A program made the translations under genes and the position numbers. Under the pieces are notes generated by a model. That model had not been told where the DNA came from, made no database searches, and saw only the letters and a program-made list of their open reading frames with translations. A DNA stretch of 64,000 bases from Diplodia intermedia (taxonomy: Eukaryota; Ascomycota; Dothideomycetes; Botryosphaeriales; Botryosphaeriaceae), in the NCBI GenBank assembly GCA_021495925.1, contig JAKEKT010000122.1, positions 1-64,000 of the forward strand. The letters run 5' to 3'. This document shows, piece by piece, positions 1 to 11,626 of the stretch. The number at the start of each line of letters is the position of its first letter. Position 1 is the stretch's first letter.

Positions 1-360
1 AGATGGCCACCGCGAGCAAGGGGGCCGCCGACCAAGCGTACTGCGCGACGCTGGCGCGGGAGGCGAGGCGGACGGCGGAGTGGCTGGAAGAGAGAAACAG
101 CTCATGCTCGGCTTGGCTATGTCACGCTGCGGGGGCAGATGAGCTCAATACCACCTTCCCGCTTTCAAACTGCAGAGCACGGCTGGCCGAACCGCTGACC
201 GCTGTCCCCCGCGCTGGGGTCCCTTGATCGCCGCCAGTTCTGCAATCAAGCCCTCCTGCAGCATGCATGAGACTCGTTGCGCTATGACCGTGCTCCTATT
301 GGTATAAGAATTCCACCTCGACGCTACTAGTCCAATTGTCAACAAGCCATTCGTCTTGCA
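1..360. other. gene-poor left edge
   Basis: No supported gene. The plus frame from position 3 to 227 is open and its first 35 or so codons look helical and charged (ATLAREARRTAEWLEER), so it could be the tail of an exon that starts left of the window, but I see no family signature, splice context or conserved motif. Nothing else in this stretch is convincing. Confidence 0.3.
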
Positions 361-1300
361 TGATGAAGTTCCAGGCGTTCACCCATAAGAATACGTACGG
401 CCTGAAGCTCATCAACGACACCATCTCCGACCACGGGGATTTCGCCAGGAGAAGCTGGACTACTGTGATTCCTTAGATCGCGAGTCGTTGACGCGTCGCG
501 CGAGCTGCTCGGCGGCGCAGTTCATCTACCAGGCCGACGTACGTCGAGGGGCTGTACTAGACCTTCGGGCTGGAGGGGGGCGCGGGACCCACGACATTGT
601 GAGTTGCGACCTCGAAACACAGCGCTGCCGGGAAAGAAGAGGCGATGATGGCGCTGACAGGCAGTATGTGTCGTCCAGCGCGCCCGCTCCGGCGACGACC
701 GTCCCCCGGACTTCTGGCGCGTAAGTCCACACGCCACTCTCCCCGCGATTGAGCTGACGACGCCCATGGTTTCCAGGCCCGGCTGAACACGCAGGGCCCC
801 CGTCCAGGACGCGCTCGGCGTCGACCTCGACTACACCGCGAGAACCCTCGACATCTTCAACGCCTTGAGCCTCTCCGGCGAACTTTGCCGCCCCGTACCT
901 GCCGGACCTGGGTGAAGCTGCTGGAGCGGGACGTCCAGGTGTCGCTGGTCTACGGCTTCCGCGACGCCCGGCTACACGGACCTTCGTGGTGGACGGGAAG
1001 GCGTGCGGGGAGACGAGGCGGTACGGGGAACTCGGCTTCACGCGCGTGTGGGATGCGGGGGCATGAGGTGCCGTGTGAGTTTTCTCTCTCCTTGCGCCGT
1101 TCGTTGATTATGCGTTTCTTTTGGTCGGGGCTTTTTTTGCTGACGTATGGATGGATGTATGTCGTTGATGCCAGTAGATTTCCAGCCTGCAGCCGCTTTC
1201 CACATCTTCAACCGCACGGGCTTCGGCTTCGACGTCGCAACGGGAGAGGTGCGGGTGCTGCCGAACAGCTCTCGTATGCGACTAACGGCGCGAGCGAGAC
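361..1300 (+). pseudogene. decayed serine carboxypeptidase (peptidase family S10)
   Basis: Scattered pieces in different plus frames match the C-terminal half of S10 serine carboxypeptidases in the right order. They are FTHKNTYGLKLINDT near 373-420, a YVEGLY-like piece at 540-557, QDALGVDLDYTA near 808-840, a KLLERDVQVSLVYG-like piece near 913-950, GFTRVWDAG followed by HEVP near 1036-1070, and FQPAAAFHIFNRTGFG then DVATGE near 1182-1248. HEVP carries the catalytic-triad histidine region of the family. The pieces cannot be joined into one frame: a TAG follows YVEGLY at 558-560, and an extra G in the run before GCATGAG throws WDAG and HEVP out of frame. The segment with GESYAG and the N-terminal half are absent. 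The gap between HEVP and the last piece looks like a true intron (GTGAGT near 1074, CAG near 1178). I read it as a broken relic. Sequence error could explain one lesion, not all of them. Confidence 0.6.
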
Positions 1301-3111
1301 GACGCATACGACGTCGGCTCCTGCCCTGCCCGCTCGGACTTGAGTTGGACGGCGGCATGTATATACATACATATTCGCGTTGGACGCTCGGGCGGGGGTG
1401 CTGGGCCTTAGCACATTTACATAATCCGCTTGCCCGACTCAAGTACATACCGCAACCTCGAATCATTATTCAACGGTGGTGGGCCGATTCCCGGAAATTT
1501 GCCCTTTGTCCGATGATCGCGTGTCAGTCCCGTCCCGTCCCCGAGGCGGGGCAGGCAACGCTGATCTGAGCTTCCCCGTGCGCAGCGTCCGTTCCCCCAT
1601 CAAACAACGTGCGACATGCGAAACAGCGTCACACACTCCGTCCGTCTCCCGTGCAGATTGTTTCACCTTATGTACAAGGCGCCGACAGGGGTCCGAGAAA
1701 GTGCCTGCTGCACCACCCTGCGTGTGGCGGTTTCGCCCTGGTCAAGCAACAAGCCTCCGAGGAGTGTGTTCCGGAAGGCTCGCCGGAATCCGCGCTCGGC
1801 AGGCAGGCAGGCGAACATGGCGGAGGGGCTGGAGGGGATTACGTCGAGGCCGCTGGGATGGGAAATGGGGGCGATTGAAGGGATGCTGGGGGGAGAAAGA
1901 AGGGACTCAGTGGATTCGAGCGCGAGGGAGATGGTGCATGTCCATATGGATTTGGACACTGTTTGGGCCAGGGACACTGCTGCTCATGCATGAAATCGCG
2001 TTGGCTTTGCGGATCGGGATGCAAATCGATCTCGGTAGTTTGTTCGTTCCCCTGAGCGTTGGATTGACTGGCTGGCCCGTATTTTTGTGAACGGGGCGAT
2101 GCCCGTTCGATACTCGGTGTTGTTACGTGAAGGTGTGGACCGCCGGCCCCGTGGAACGCCGGGCCGTGCTGCTGGTGTGCGGTGTGGTGTGGTGCGGTCT
2201 GGCTGGCTGAGGCGCGCGCTTGCCGGTCGTCAGGGGGTCGGACGGGCTTTCGGCATTGAATACCGACTGAGGCAGGCTAGGGAATGTCTTTCCGATGGTT
2301 TACAATAGACCAGGTGCTGCAGTATCCACAGAAAACCTGCGTCGAGTTTGGCTGTCAAGCATTGGCTCTGCTCTTTCACCTTTTTCGGGTTCTCAATCCG
2401 TCTCTCTGGCGGTGCGAATCGCGTACTCTTCAAGAATCAGGTGTTTGCGGGGTGTGCAAAAACAAGAGAAGGTTGTTGACGATGACGGTGAAAGCACATA
2501 CCACACGGTGACATCTGCCAGCGGAGTTCTAGAAAAAGGAGCCATGGCGGACAAGCATTCGATCGGGCGGGGAGTGGCGTTTGCAGCCTCGGCGATGGCA
2601 GAAACACACCATATGTCGTCCACGGTACAGGAAACGGTTGCCTCATCCGGCCTAGCATGTGGTGCTTACCTTAGAGCCGGCGTCAACATCCTAAATTTAT
2701 CCGTCTGAATCGGTGCGTTCTCAAGAGATGGCGGATGAAGCCGGCCGTTGAGTCAAGGCGAAGCTAGTGGGATGCCTTTAAACCGTGTTGATCTCAACCT
2801 GCGACATGTTTTCAAACCGAGCTCGGTCCCATTCATCTCCGCATCGGCTAAGCGAGCCGTTCCAATGCTTATTAGGAAGCGATTTGCACCAATCAAAACG
2901 ACCCCTCGAAACATCCTCTGGAGATATCGACTTTAAGCGAGCATCTCGACGGATTCGTCGGCAGTCAGTACGAGATCAGGTCCCGTCAGGACCCGTCAGG
3001 CCTTTTCGGCGACCAGCTTTCCGAATACAATAAAACGATCCGCCGCGTCCCGCCTCCGAAGCAGCAGCAACCAACGACACTCCTTCCACACCACCACCAC
3101 CACCAACAACA
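1301..3111. other. intergenic stretch, no supported gene
   Basis: Several open frames of 60-200 codons occur, but none shows a recognisable domain, a splice pattern or believable composition. A short direct repeat (CCCGTCAGGA followed by CCCGTCAGG) lies near 2983-3001. The last 100 bases become rich in CCACCACCACCA and ACAACAACA just before the ATG at 3112, which is typical of fungal 5' leaders. I see nothing else. Confidence 0.5.
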
Positions 3112-3854
3112 ATGCCTTCCTCCCGCCAGATCATCTCGGCCTTCGCGGCCGTGGCCCTCAGCTCCGTTGCCGAAGCGGCCATGGGGCCGGCCTTCAGCAC
3201 GGGGCCGGTGGCCGAGGGGTCGTGGATCCGGGAGGCGACGTCGACGCTGGTGCTGCCGAAGGCGCCGACCAACAACCAGGGCGACGCGTCGCTGTGGGTG
3301 GGCATGGGCACGTCCAACGGCGACCTGATCCAGTCCATCGCGGACAACTGGAACTCGGACAAGTGGAGCGTGTACGGCTACACGCTGCTCAGCACCAGCG
3401 CCACGACCCAGATGCCCGTGCAGACCGAGGGCACCGACGCCGTTGCTGGCGACAAGATCACCATGCACTACAAGTTCGACGACGCCTCAGGCAACTACAC
3501 GCAGATCGTCTCGGTCAACGGCAAGGCCGTCGCCGAGCTGTCGACGAGCGATGGCCACGCTCAGGGCTGGGGCAGCTCCGTCGAGTGCGCAGAGGACAAC
3601 TGCGGCACCATGGGCGCTCACTGTAAGTTTTTTTTGTGATGGTTCCCCCCAGAGGAAGAGTAGAGGGCTAACGCGAATTCCAATCAGCTTGGACCGACAC
3701 CAAAATCATCCTCGACTCGGCCGACCCCGACTACATCAACACCATGGCCAAGGGCGAGGGCGTCACCGGCGAGATGAGCACCTCGGACGGCGGCAAGACC
3801 TGGACCGTCACCACCATCGAGATCCCCGAGTTCACCTTCGGCAGCTCGTCGTAG
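3112..3854 (+). CDS. secreted ConA-like / eqolisin-fold protein
   Basis: Two exons, 3112-3622 and 3688-3854, with a 65-nt intron (GTAAGT, branch-like GCTAAC, CAG); 225 residues. Residues 1-22 form a signal peptide with a hydrophobic core (AFAAVALSSVAEA) and an AxA cleavage site, so the product should be secreted. The mature part reads as an all-beta protein. The stretch GSWIREATSTLVLPKAP, then a DASLWVGMG segment and a C-terminal SWTDTKIILDSADP, resembles the concanavalin A-like sandwich of fungal G1 (eqolisin) peptidases. I could not place the Gln/Glu catalytic pair with certainty, so it may be a non-peptidase relative. The start is chosen because it begins the signal peptide and follows a CCACC-rich leader. 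It stands alone, with no operon-like partner. Confidence 0.7.
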
Positions 3855-4400
3855 AGTCGTTTGTTTGCTGTCATTTTGAAAAGCGTTTCCCTTCGACTTC
3901 CTGTAAATATCGAAAATGTGAAGTTTCCAAGAAAAAATATACCCGTTCATGATATTGATCTTTGTATTCGATTTCCGTCATTGTTTGACCTGGTTCCAAT
4001 GGGGTGGTAGTGGTGCCAAGTTCAGCACTGAGGTGGACTTGTATGCTGCTGCCCCCCTCATAAATTCATGCGAATGCAGATGGTTTAAGCTTAAAGTTAG
4101 CTCCAAGCATACGCCGGAATGTGCCACTTGGACAAACGCAGCCATGACGGATATGCGACAGACAGTCTTCGCAGCCAGGAAAGGTCCTCGAGCAACCACG
4201 AGAGGGAAGCCCGGCAAAAGCGCATGAGCAATTCCGGAAAGACAAGAGCTGGTTAGTACCTGGTAAAACACACAACGTCCATCCTCCTCTTTCACATCTC
4301 CCGCAGCCACCACAACATCCCGCTCTGCATCCCCCTCCAGACAGCAAGCGAAACCGTTCCTCCGCACCCCCACGACCAGCGCAACGCACAACCAACGCCA
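3855..4400. other. intergenic stretch
   Basis: Space between two convergent genes, holding their 3' flanks. No coding signal. The part from about 4260 is pyrimidine-rich on the plus strand and leads into the low-complexity gene that ends at 4401. Confidence 0.5.
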
Positions 4401-5520
4401 TCATCCGGACGACGATGCACCAACACAAACACTCAACCAATCCCTCCCACCACCCTCGCGCTCCTCCGACCCCCTCTTGCCCGCCTCCGCTCGCCCATCA
4501 TCCCACTCCCCGTGCGCCGCCTCCGCTCCCCCCTCTTCATCAACCGTCCCCAACCGCCCAGCCCTCCTCCTCTCCCTCCCCCCCTCCCTCCCCCTCCTCG
4601 CCGCCTCCACAGCCGCCGCAAACGCGCTATCCGCAGTCTCCTTTCTATCTCTGCTCCCACCACGACGATGTCGACGACCAGTAGTGGTGGTGGTAGCGAC
4701 CGGCCAGTAACACACGAACCCGTTGCGCGCGCAGTTGCTGCAGTGCGGGCGGGCCTCGTCGCATTTCTTCTTGCGCTTGCGGCAGGTGGCGCAGCCGGTG
4801 CGGGTGCGGGGGGAGAAGGCCTGGTTGGTTGTGGGTGTTTGTGAGACCTTTTTTTTTTTTTTTTTTTGGAGGAGAGGGAGGGGAAGCGGGTGGACGTGAT
4901 AGACATACCTTCTTCGCCCGCTCCTTCTTCTTCCACACCCCCGCCTTCGTGAGGACGTAGCCGTCGCGCTCGAAACGGTGCTCGGCCCCGGTCCCCGTGT
5001 CGGTGTCGGTCTTGGTCTCGGTCGTTGCCATCGTCGTCGGATTCGCCGTTGGATTCGTCGCCGTTGGATTCGCCGTTACCGTCGTCGTCGTCGTATTCGT
5101 CGTCTGCGCGAGTCCCGCAGCAGCAGCAGCGGCGGCATTGACGGCAGGTGCCGTGCAGCCAGGCATGGTATCGCAACGATGCTCGTCCGGGGGCGCTGGC
5201 GCTGTTCGCGGGGACGACGGTGGCAAGGGTGAGCGAGGAGGATGAGGAGGTGGTGGTGGTGGTGGCATCGTCGTCGTCGGCGATAGCGGCCGGGAAGAGG
5301 ATGAGCAGGTCTGGTCGGGTTGTGTTATCGCCGTCATGGTCGATGGAACTGGATAATGGGTCGAGGGCTCGGACGAGGGAGCATCGGGAGCGGGCGCTGT
5401 TGCAGCTGCAGCTACTGCTGCCGCCGGTGGCGCATAGGGGTAAGAGGGGTCGAGGCTGCTGCTGCTGTTGCCGCTGCTGCCTGGCGACGACGAGGGGGAA
5501 TCGGGACGGCGGCACTGCAT
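4401..5520 (-). CDS. Zn2Cys6 zinc-cluster protein, low complexity
   Basis: Two exons on the minus strand, 5520-4909 and 4820-4401, with an 88-nt intron (GTATGT to CAG, phase 0); about 343 residues. The intron contains a 19-base A run on the coding strand. Splicing creates an intact fungal binuclear zinc cluster, CATCRKRKKKC then DEARPHCSNC and ARNGFVC, with cysteines at about 214, 217, 224, 231, 234 and 241 in standard C6 spacing, preceded by a basic VWKKKERAKK. The first 190 residues are Ser/Pro/Ala/Thr-rich and the tail is Arg/Gly/Glu-rich. No fungal transcription-factor middle domain is visible, which is unusual. ATG at 5520 is the first ATG in frame; the frame stays open to 5688 without another ATG. 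The zinc cluster is secure, the ends less so. Confidence 0.62.
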
Positions 5521-6591
5521 TGTGGCGCCTTTTTCGCTCAAAGGGGGGAGCTGGAGTCGCGGTCGGCGGCGGCGGCAGCTACCAAAGCGATGGCAGCGAC
5601 CGGCATGAAGATGGTGCGAGCCAAGGTTGCGGCTCAGCAGGTTTTGACATTGGCAGTGATAGTGGCGGCGAAGGTAAGATTGCGGCACAGCGGTGTGTGT
5701 GTCTGTGGGTGTGTGTGTGTGTGTGTGTCGACTCAGGGTACGTCGGCGGCTGCAGAAAGGACATCGAGCCTCCGCCTCATTATTACTGGCGACGACAGGC
5801 CCCGCTCGCGTGCGCGGCTATGCAGGCACGAACCGTTGGGGAAAAAGAAAAAGCCACAGGCGCGGGGTCCATGCTGCAGTCACCATTCAAATCCGAAAAA
5901 AAAAGAAAAAAACGTGGGGTTGCCGGATGCCGAGTGGTGGTCCGGTTCGCGTACAACGTCACGTCAGCGTTGCCACAAATGACGGACGGGCAAGATAGGA
6001 ACCGATCGGAGCAAGGCCGCTGCACGATGGAAGCGAATAAAATCCGGAGCTGGCTGCGGCGGGGGGCGGAAAAGTATTGCGGCGGAGATGATGGGGAGCG
6101 GCATTGCATGGGTCTTGTTGATGAAGCGTGCATACGCGAGAAGCGCGGTCATGGGGGTGCCCGTCTGATTCGCGGTCGAACCACTGCAGGGTCGTGTTCG
6201 AGTCAGTGTCCGTTCGTCTCTACCACGGCGCCGGTAGCTCATACGTACTCGTGGCTGGACACTTTTGCTCAAGACTAAAAGACAGTTTAGCAAGAACTCA
6301 ACTCTAACGTTCATCTCCACACTTACCGAAGCCCATCCATTAGACAATCCCCCCCTGTAGATAGTTCTCATCCACACACACACAGCACGCAACCAAACCA
6401 ATCGACCATCCGATGCCAGCAAAAAACCCCTCTGAGATATTCATACATCATATTGAACACTGAAAAACATCATATCCCTTTCATCATCACCATCGTCACA
6501 ACATGCATCTAGGCAGCGCCGCTATAAAAAACCCATCTTTTTCGCCTCCTCTCCACCACCCCCCCCCTCCCCAAAAAAACCAAAAACCCCA
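5521..6591. other. intergenic stretch with microsatellite
   Basis: Upstream region of the zinc-cluster gene and downstream region of the large regulator. It contains a GT dinucleotide array near 5693-5728, poly-A-rich patches near 5890-5915 and a C-run near 6555. Open frames here do not look coding. Confidence 0.5.
5693..5728. repeat. imperfect GT microsatellite
   Basis: Two blocks of GT repeats interrupted by CTGTGG, about 36 bases in all, in non-coding sequence upstream of the zinc-cluster gene. Confidence 0.85.
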
Positions 6592-9500
6592 TCAACTCGG
6601 CGGCCCCCCCACACTCACACTCTCCCCCCCATTCGTACTCCCCTGACTCCGCGCACTCGCCCCACCGCCGCTCTCGACCAGACTCGCCAGCACCCTGACA
6701 TGCTCGCCCGCCACGCCCCACGTGAGAGCCATGCGCGACAGCAACCGACACCCCTCCCTGAGCACCCTCTCAGGCGCCTGGGGCGCGAGCAGGTTGCCGA
6801 CGCCCGAGACGTGCGCCTTCATTCTTGCGGGGTCGCCGTTGCGGACGAACAGCTGGACCATCTCGTCGTCGTTGGGGCGGTCGAGGCGGATGAAGGTGGG
6901 GTTGTGCTGGCCGTGATTCTGCTGGTCGAAGTCGGGGTAGCTGCTGTTGTTGTTGTTGTTGTTGTATTCGTCGCTCATGAAGGAGGACCCCGCGGCGTCG
7001 ACGTCGCTGGACGTCGTGAAGACGGTGCCGGGGGACGGCGAGTCGGAGCCGCTGCGGGAATCCGTGCGGGCGAAGGCGTGCGCGAGGGGCGTGTGGCTGG
7101 CGTAGGCCCACAGGACGAGCGTCGCGATGAAGACGGCGCCCGGCTCGTAGAAGGCGGCTTTGGAGAAGCGCCGGACGTGCCAGAAGACGGCGCCTGCGTG
7201 GATCATGGCGAGGCGCGCCTTGTGCTGGTCTTTGGTCACCCACAGCGAGATCTTGGCTTCGAGCTTGGTGAGCTGCGGGAGGGATTGGCGGTTGCTGTAG
7301 GGGTCGGAAGCGGTGCTGTTGTTGCTGCTGCTGCTGTTGTTGTGCGATGGCGAGGACGCGGTGATGGATTTCGCGAGAGACACGATTTCGGAGAGGGGCG
7401 TCAGCAGGATGACGCGCGACAGGTGCAGGTGGCAGATGGTGTTGTGCTCGGAGCCGCTGTGCTGGGCGACGGTGGCGTTGGCGGCCCAGTGCAGCACGTC
7501 GAGCGAGTCGCACGCCGCGTTGCGCCATTTGGAGTACAGGGCGTTTTCCGGCATGTACGCGCTGTTGCGGTCCGCCGTGCTGCTGCTGGGCAGCCGTTCC
7601 TGCAGGTACTCGGGCGCCGTGCGGTAGTAGCAGTCCGTCCCCGCGTCGTCGGCCGCTGCGGGCACCCACGAGGCGAGCGAGCGCCGTTGGTACCGTGCTA
7701 CTGTCCACATCTCGTGGTAGATGCCGTGCAGCAGGAGCACGCGGCTGAATTCGCCGACGTCGGGTTTCACTTCTTTGCGCACGAAGAGCGTGTGCACGGC
7801 TTCGGCTATCGGGGGGTTTCCTGCAGTAGAGTAATGCGTCAGCGGCCGAGCCCCGGAGAAGATGGTGGCTTCTGAGGAAGCAGTACGCTCGGTGTTGCGC
7901 CGCAGCTGGGCCCAGCTCTCTTCGTTTGGCGCTGCCCACAAGGGCTCGTTGCAGGGAAGCGCAGCGTGCAGGTCTTCGAGCGCGAGAAAGGGCTTTTGGT
8001 CCATCTGGTACGCCAGTGTGCAGTCGAGCATCTGGTAGAAGCCCCGTCGTCAGCTAAACAGGATATTTCCAGTCGAAAGGGAGAAACGGACGCACCCATA
8101 TTGAATAGCCCAGTCGCAGACGCGCCTCAGCCCGCACCCATTCCGACCACGACTGCGGCGGCGTCTCAGACCGCGGGAGCAGCTTCCACGTGCGCACCGC
8201 TTCGACGAGCCGGCTGAAATCGTTGAGAGCGCTGTCGGCAAACCGGCTGGAGCCGCTGTACAGCAGGTTTATCGAGTTTAGTAGAAGCGCCTGCAGCACG
8301 CCGAGTGGCATCTGACGCGGCGGATGGTGTTCGACCTATATGCAGTCATTTCCGTCAGTTTGAACAATCCCCATCGGCGATGCCCCAGAACACACGTCCA
8401 AAACGCACCGACATGACAACCACCCGCCGCAGAAACTCGGTCATCGGCCGTATGAAGCCCAGCAACTCCTCCGAATCCGAATAGCGGCACCCAATCGCGG
8501 CCGCGGCCAGGCCCAGCACCCACTCGTCCTCATTCAGCTTCAGCGTCGGCAGATGCAGGATCGGCAGAATGGGGTGAAAATGCTCATAGTACAGCTGCAG
8601 GAAATAATTCAGGTGCGCGGGGCCCGGCACCGCCAGCGTCTTGAACGGCACGAACGTGGTCCCAAGGCCGTGACACACCTGCCTGAAGGCGTCGGCGATG
8701 CGGTCGTAGGCCTTCAGGTCCATGGCAGGGCCCGTGACGGGCACGGGCGGCAGGCTGTCGATGGGCACGCAGATCTCGGGGAACTGGTACACGCCCGACG
8801 AGTCGCGGAACAGCGACGAGCGCGAGGCCGGCTGCTCGGCCGAGTTGGACACGTTGAACGAGCGCCGCCGCTTGGTGCCGCGCACGAAGGGTATCCGCGC
8901 CCCGTCGAAGCTGGTGGCGTAGTAGCGGCCGGCAGTGTTGTTGTTGGCGTTGGACCCGCTTTCCGCGCTCGAGTTGCTGGAGCCGCCTGTCGATCGCGCG
9001 GGGGACTGGCGGCCGTCGTTGGGCGAGGGGCTGTGGGGATGGCCTGGGGCGGAAAAGTCCATGCTCCTTCCTCCTCCTCCTGCTGCGGGGGTGGGGACGC
9101 GCGGGGCCCCACCGCCGTGATCCTGGAAGCCGTTCTCCATCCTGGCGTTCGGGTTCCTTAGCGGCACTCCTATACCCGAGAGGGCGGCGTAGTCGATCTC
9201 CTCGCTGAAGGCGGTAGGCAGCCAATTGATCGATTGCGTCACGTCGGGCGAAACGGGGCCCATGCCCATGTTGATCTGCTGCTGCTGCTGCTGCTGGTGC
9301 TGCTGCTGCTGGGGCGGCGGGAACGGCGGGCCCATGTCGAAGGTGTCGATGTCGGGCGAGATCAGGCCGCCGTTGTCCGGGCCGACCAGCGGGGACAGCT
9401 GCTCGTAGTTGATCTCGAGCGGCGACAGGTTGGGCAGGTCGTGGTTGGACAGGGCGTAGGCGGACATGGGGTGGTGGTGGGGGAAGGTCTCGCTGCTGGA

Positions 9501-10125
9501 CGAGTAGCACGACAGGTTGTCGTTGTCCATGGCCATGACGTGCTGCGGCGAGTTGGTGTTCGTGTTCAGCGACAGCTCGCCGATGCTCCAGGCCGGGTCC
9601 TGGGCGGCGAAGTGGTTGCGCGCCGAGCTGCCGGGCGAGCTCTGCAGGCTGCGCCGCCGCTTCTTGGGGTACTCGCACTCCAGCGCCTTGGACAGGCAGC
9701 GCGAGCACACGTCCTCGCCCGAGCAGCGCGCGCGGGCCTGGGCGCAGTTGTGGCAGGCGCGGAAGTGGCGGCCGCGGTGCGATCTGGTCGACACGGACGA
9801 GCCGCCATTCTCGCCGTCGGACGACACGGCGGCGTGCACGTGCTCGTGGCGCTTCAGGGTGTCGCTGTGAGGTGAGCGGCTGCCGGCGCGCGGGGAGGGG
9901 GCGTTACCTTCGCGTGAAGCCCTTGCCGCACAGGTGGCAGGTGTAGGGCTTGTTGTCCCAGTGGTCGCGCTCGTGGCGCTTGAGGTGCTCGAGGCGCAGG
10001 AAGCTGCTGGGGCACTGGCTGCACTGGTGGCGCTCCGACGTGGGCGGCGACGGGATGCCCAGGGCGGGCTGCGACTGCGCGCTCTCGGTCGAGTAGCGGC
10101 GCGTGGAGAGGGGCGTGGAGGCCAT
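6592..10125 (-). CDS. C2H2 + Zn2Cys6 dual zinc-finger transcription factor
   Basis: Four minus-strand exons, 10125-9908, 9864-8409, 8335-8096 and 8031-6592. The introns are 43, 73 and 64 nt and the phases agree, giving 1117 residues. Two tandem C2H2 fingers lie at residues 35-55 (CSQCPSSFLRLEHLKRHERDH) and 63-83; the second finger is completed only by splicing (FTR then SDTLKRHEHVH). A Zn2Cys6 cluster follows at 110-136 (CHNCAQARARC, then CSRC and LEC), with basic KKRRR after it. A Gln-rich run is near residue 265 and an Asn run near the C-terminus. The region from about 520 to 900 resembles the fungal-specific transcription factor middle domain (PF04082), for example FHPILPILHLPT. Proteins with both finger types are known in Pezizomycotina as nuclear regulators; the target is unknown. 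The first intron is very short (43 nt), but it is the one that restores the finger. Confidence 0.85.
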
Positions 10126-11626
10126 GGTGGAGGCGTGGGCAGCAGCGTGGCCGGCGGCTCTATGGCAGCTATGTAAGTATAAGAGAGGGGCGGGGATGAC
10201 TCGTGGAGACGGCTTCCCCGCAGGGCCAAGCTCAGCAAGTGCCGGCCCCGGCTCCAGGGCGCGATCAGATATGCACCGTCCACGCGCCGCTGCGCCGCTG
10301 ATCAGGAGCCTGCGCGTCTTCGAGAAGGCCGCCGGAACGTGGCTCTAGCCAGCGCCCACGGCTGGCTGCCACACACGCGCAGTGCTGAGGGCGACGGGCA
10401 GCGTGCGCATCCTGCCTGCTTTGGGCGCTTCCGGTGGGATGGAGGATTTCGGCAGCCACACCCAAATATAGCTGCCATGGCCGTCCCCGCGCCTCGCACG
10501 GCCTCTCCGCCCTGCAGCTCGTGATGTGCGTGCCTGGCGGCACAAGCCGGGAGCTTAGCATCGTGCCTCTATGCCTGAACACCACTGCCGATCCGTCGTA
10601 TCGTCTGAAACCATGCGCTGCCCGTCGAGCCGTCGCCCTGTCGATCTTCCAAAAATACGTCCAAGGTTTGCCTTTTATCCCCATCGGCCGTGCTATTGCC
10701 ATGCTAGCAGTCTCCTATATCGACCGGGCGCTCGCCTGCGACGCTGACTGGCTGGCAGATTGCTGCACACACCTCCTTACCGTGTGGAGAAAAGACGCGG
10801 TATTTATTGGCCCCCGGAGCCGCTCCGCACCTCGTGGTGGCTGCTCCATTATTCTGCCAATACTTCTCCTGTCCGCGTCTGTCTAGCAGTACGTAGGCTG
10901 CACACGTATAAGCTCAGGGTGGGCTGATGGCGCTGCAGAATCGTCGAGTCAGACGCATAAGCCTGCGCGTACACTTGCCTCGTCGAATTCTGCACGAGAG
11001 TTAAAGGCCGATCATCTCGCGACTCTAATGGGTGTCCCTTTAGAACACCCGACGGGTCTCAGCTGTCGCCAAGCCTTTGTAGGTGGTCATTCCACATCGA
11101 CTGAGAACTCGTACTGGCTGGTGCTTCGGGACGCATCCCTAGTAGCACTTGCGCTCGTCACTCACCGCTGCTTCCAAACGGCGTCTCGAAATAACATGAG
11201 TCGCAAGGTCAGTTTCCTTTCTGTAATAAAGCATGTAGCTGTCAACGGCGGAGCGTTCCAAGTGATGAGAGTGTGATGACTCGATGAGGACGAAAGAAAG
11301 ACGGCGGAGAAAAGGGCAAAGGCTCGTGCTGCGACGCCTTCTCCACGGGGCACCCTCCCCCCGGCTCCGCTCGGCTCCACATGCGCGTCATCGTAGTAAA
11401 GTCGTGGCCGCTTTCCTCTTCCAGTCATCACCTGTGCATGTCACATATCGGAACTTGAGGTTGAAATCGGTCGGCTCTTGTTCCGAAAACTCGCTCTTTG
11501 CATGAACTCACTCTATTGCTAGACTTAATCCAATGCCAATCCCTGTTCTCTAGGAAAAAATCATGTGTGGCTTTCGACCCAGAAATCTGCCAACAGCTTG
11601 ACACGACCCTGCTAATCCACGCTTCG
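10126..11626. other. intergenic stretch, no supported gene
   Basis: Promoter side of the large regulator and 3' flank of the NLR gene. Small open frames on both strands lack motifs and splice context. No tRNA, repeat or transposon end was recognised. Confidence 0.5.

Noticed and set aside
1476..2090. 204-codon plus-strand open frame
   Set aside because: Arg/Gly/Trp-rich with no family pattern, no leader and no splice signals; it lies in a gene-poor stretch.
4433..5515. 360-codon minus-strand open frame overlapping the zinc-cluster gene in another frame
   Set aside because: Low-complexity Ser/Asp/Arg sequence with no motif, and its track start is not an ATG. The overlapping frame plus the 88-nt intron yields a perfect zinc cluster.
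6700..7875. 391-codon plus-strand open frame
   Set aside because: Antisense to the last exon of the C2H2/Zn2Cys6 regulator; Val/Gly/Arg-rich with no domain.
9266..9315. CAG/CTG repeat as an independent microsatellite feature
   Set aside because: It is in frame within the regulator gene and encodes a glutamine tract, so it was described there.
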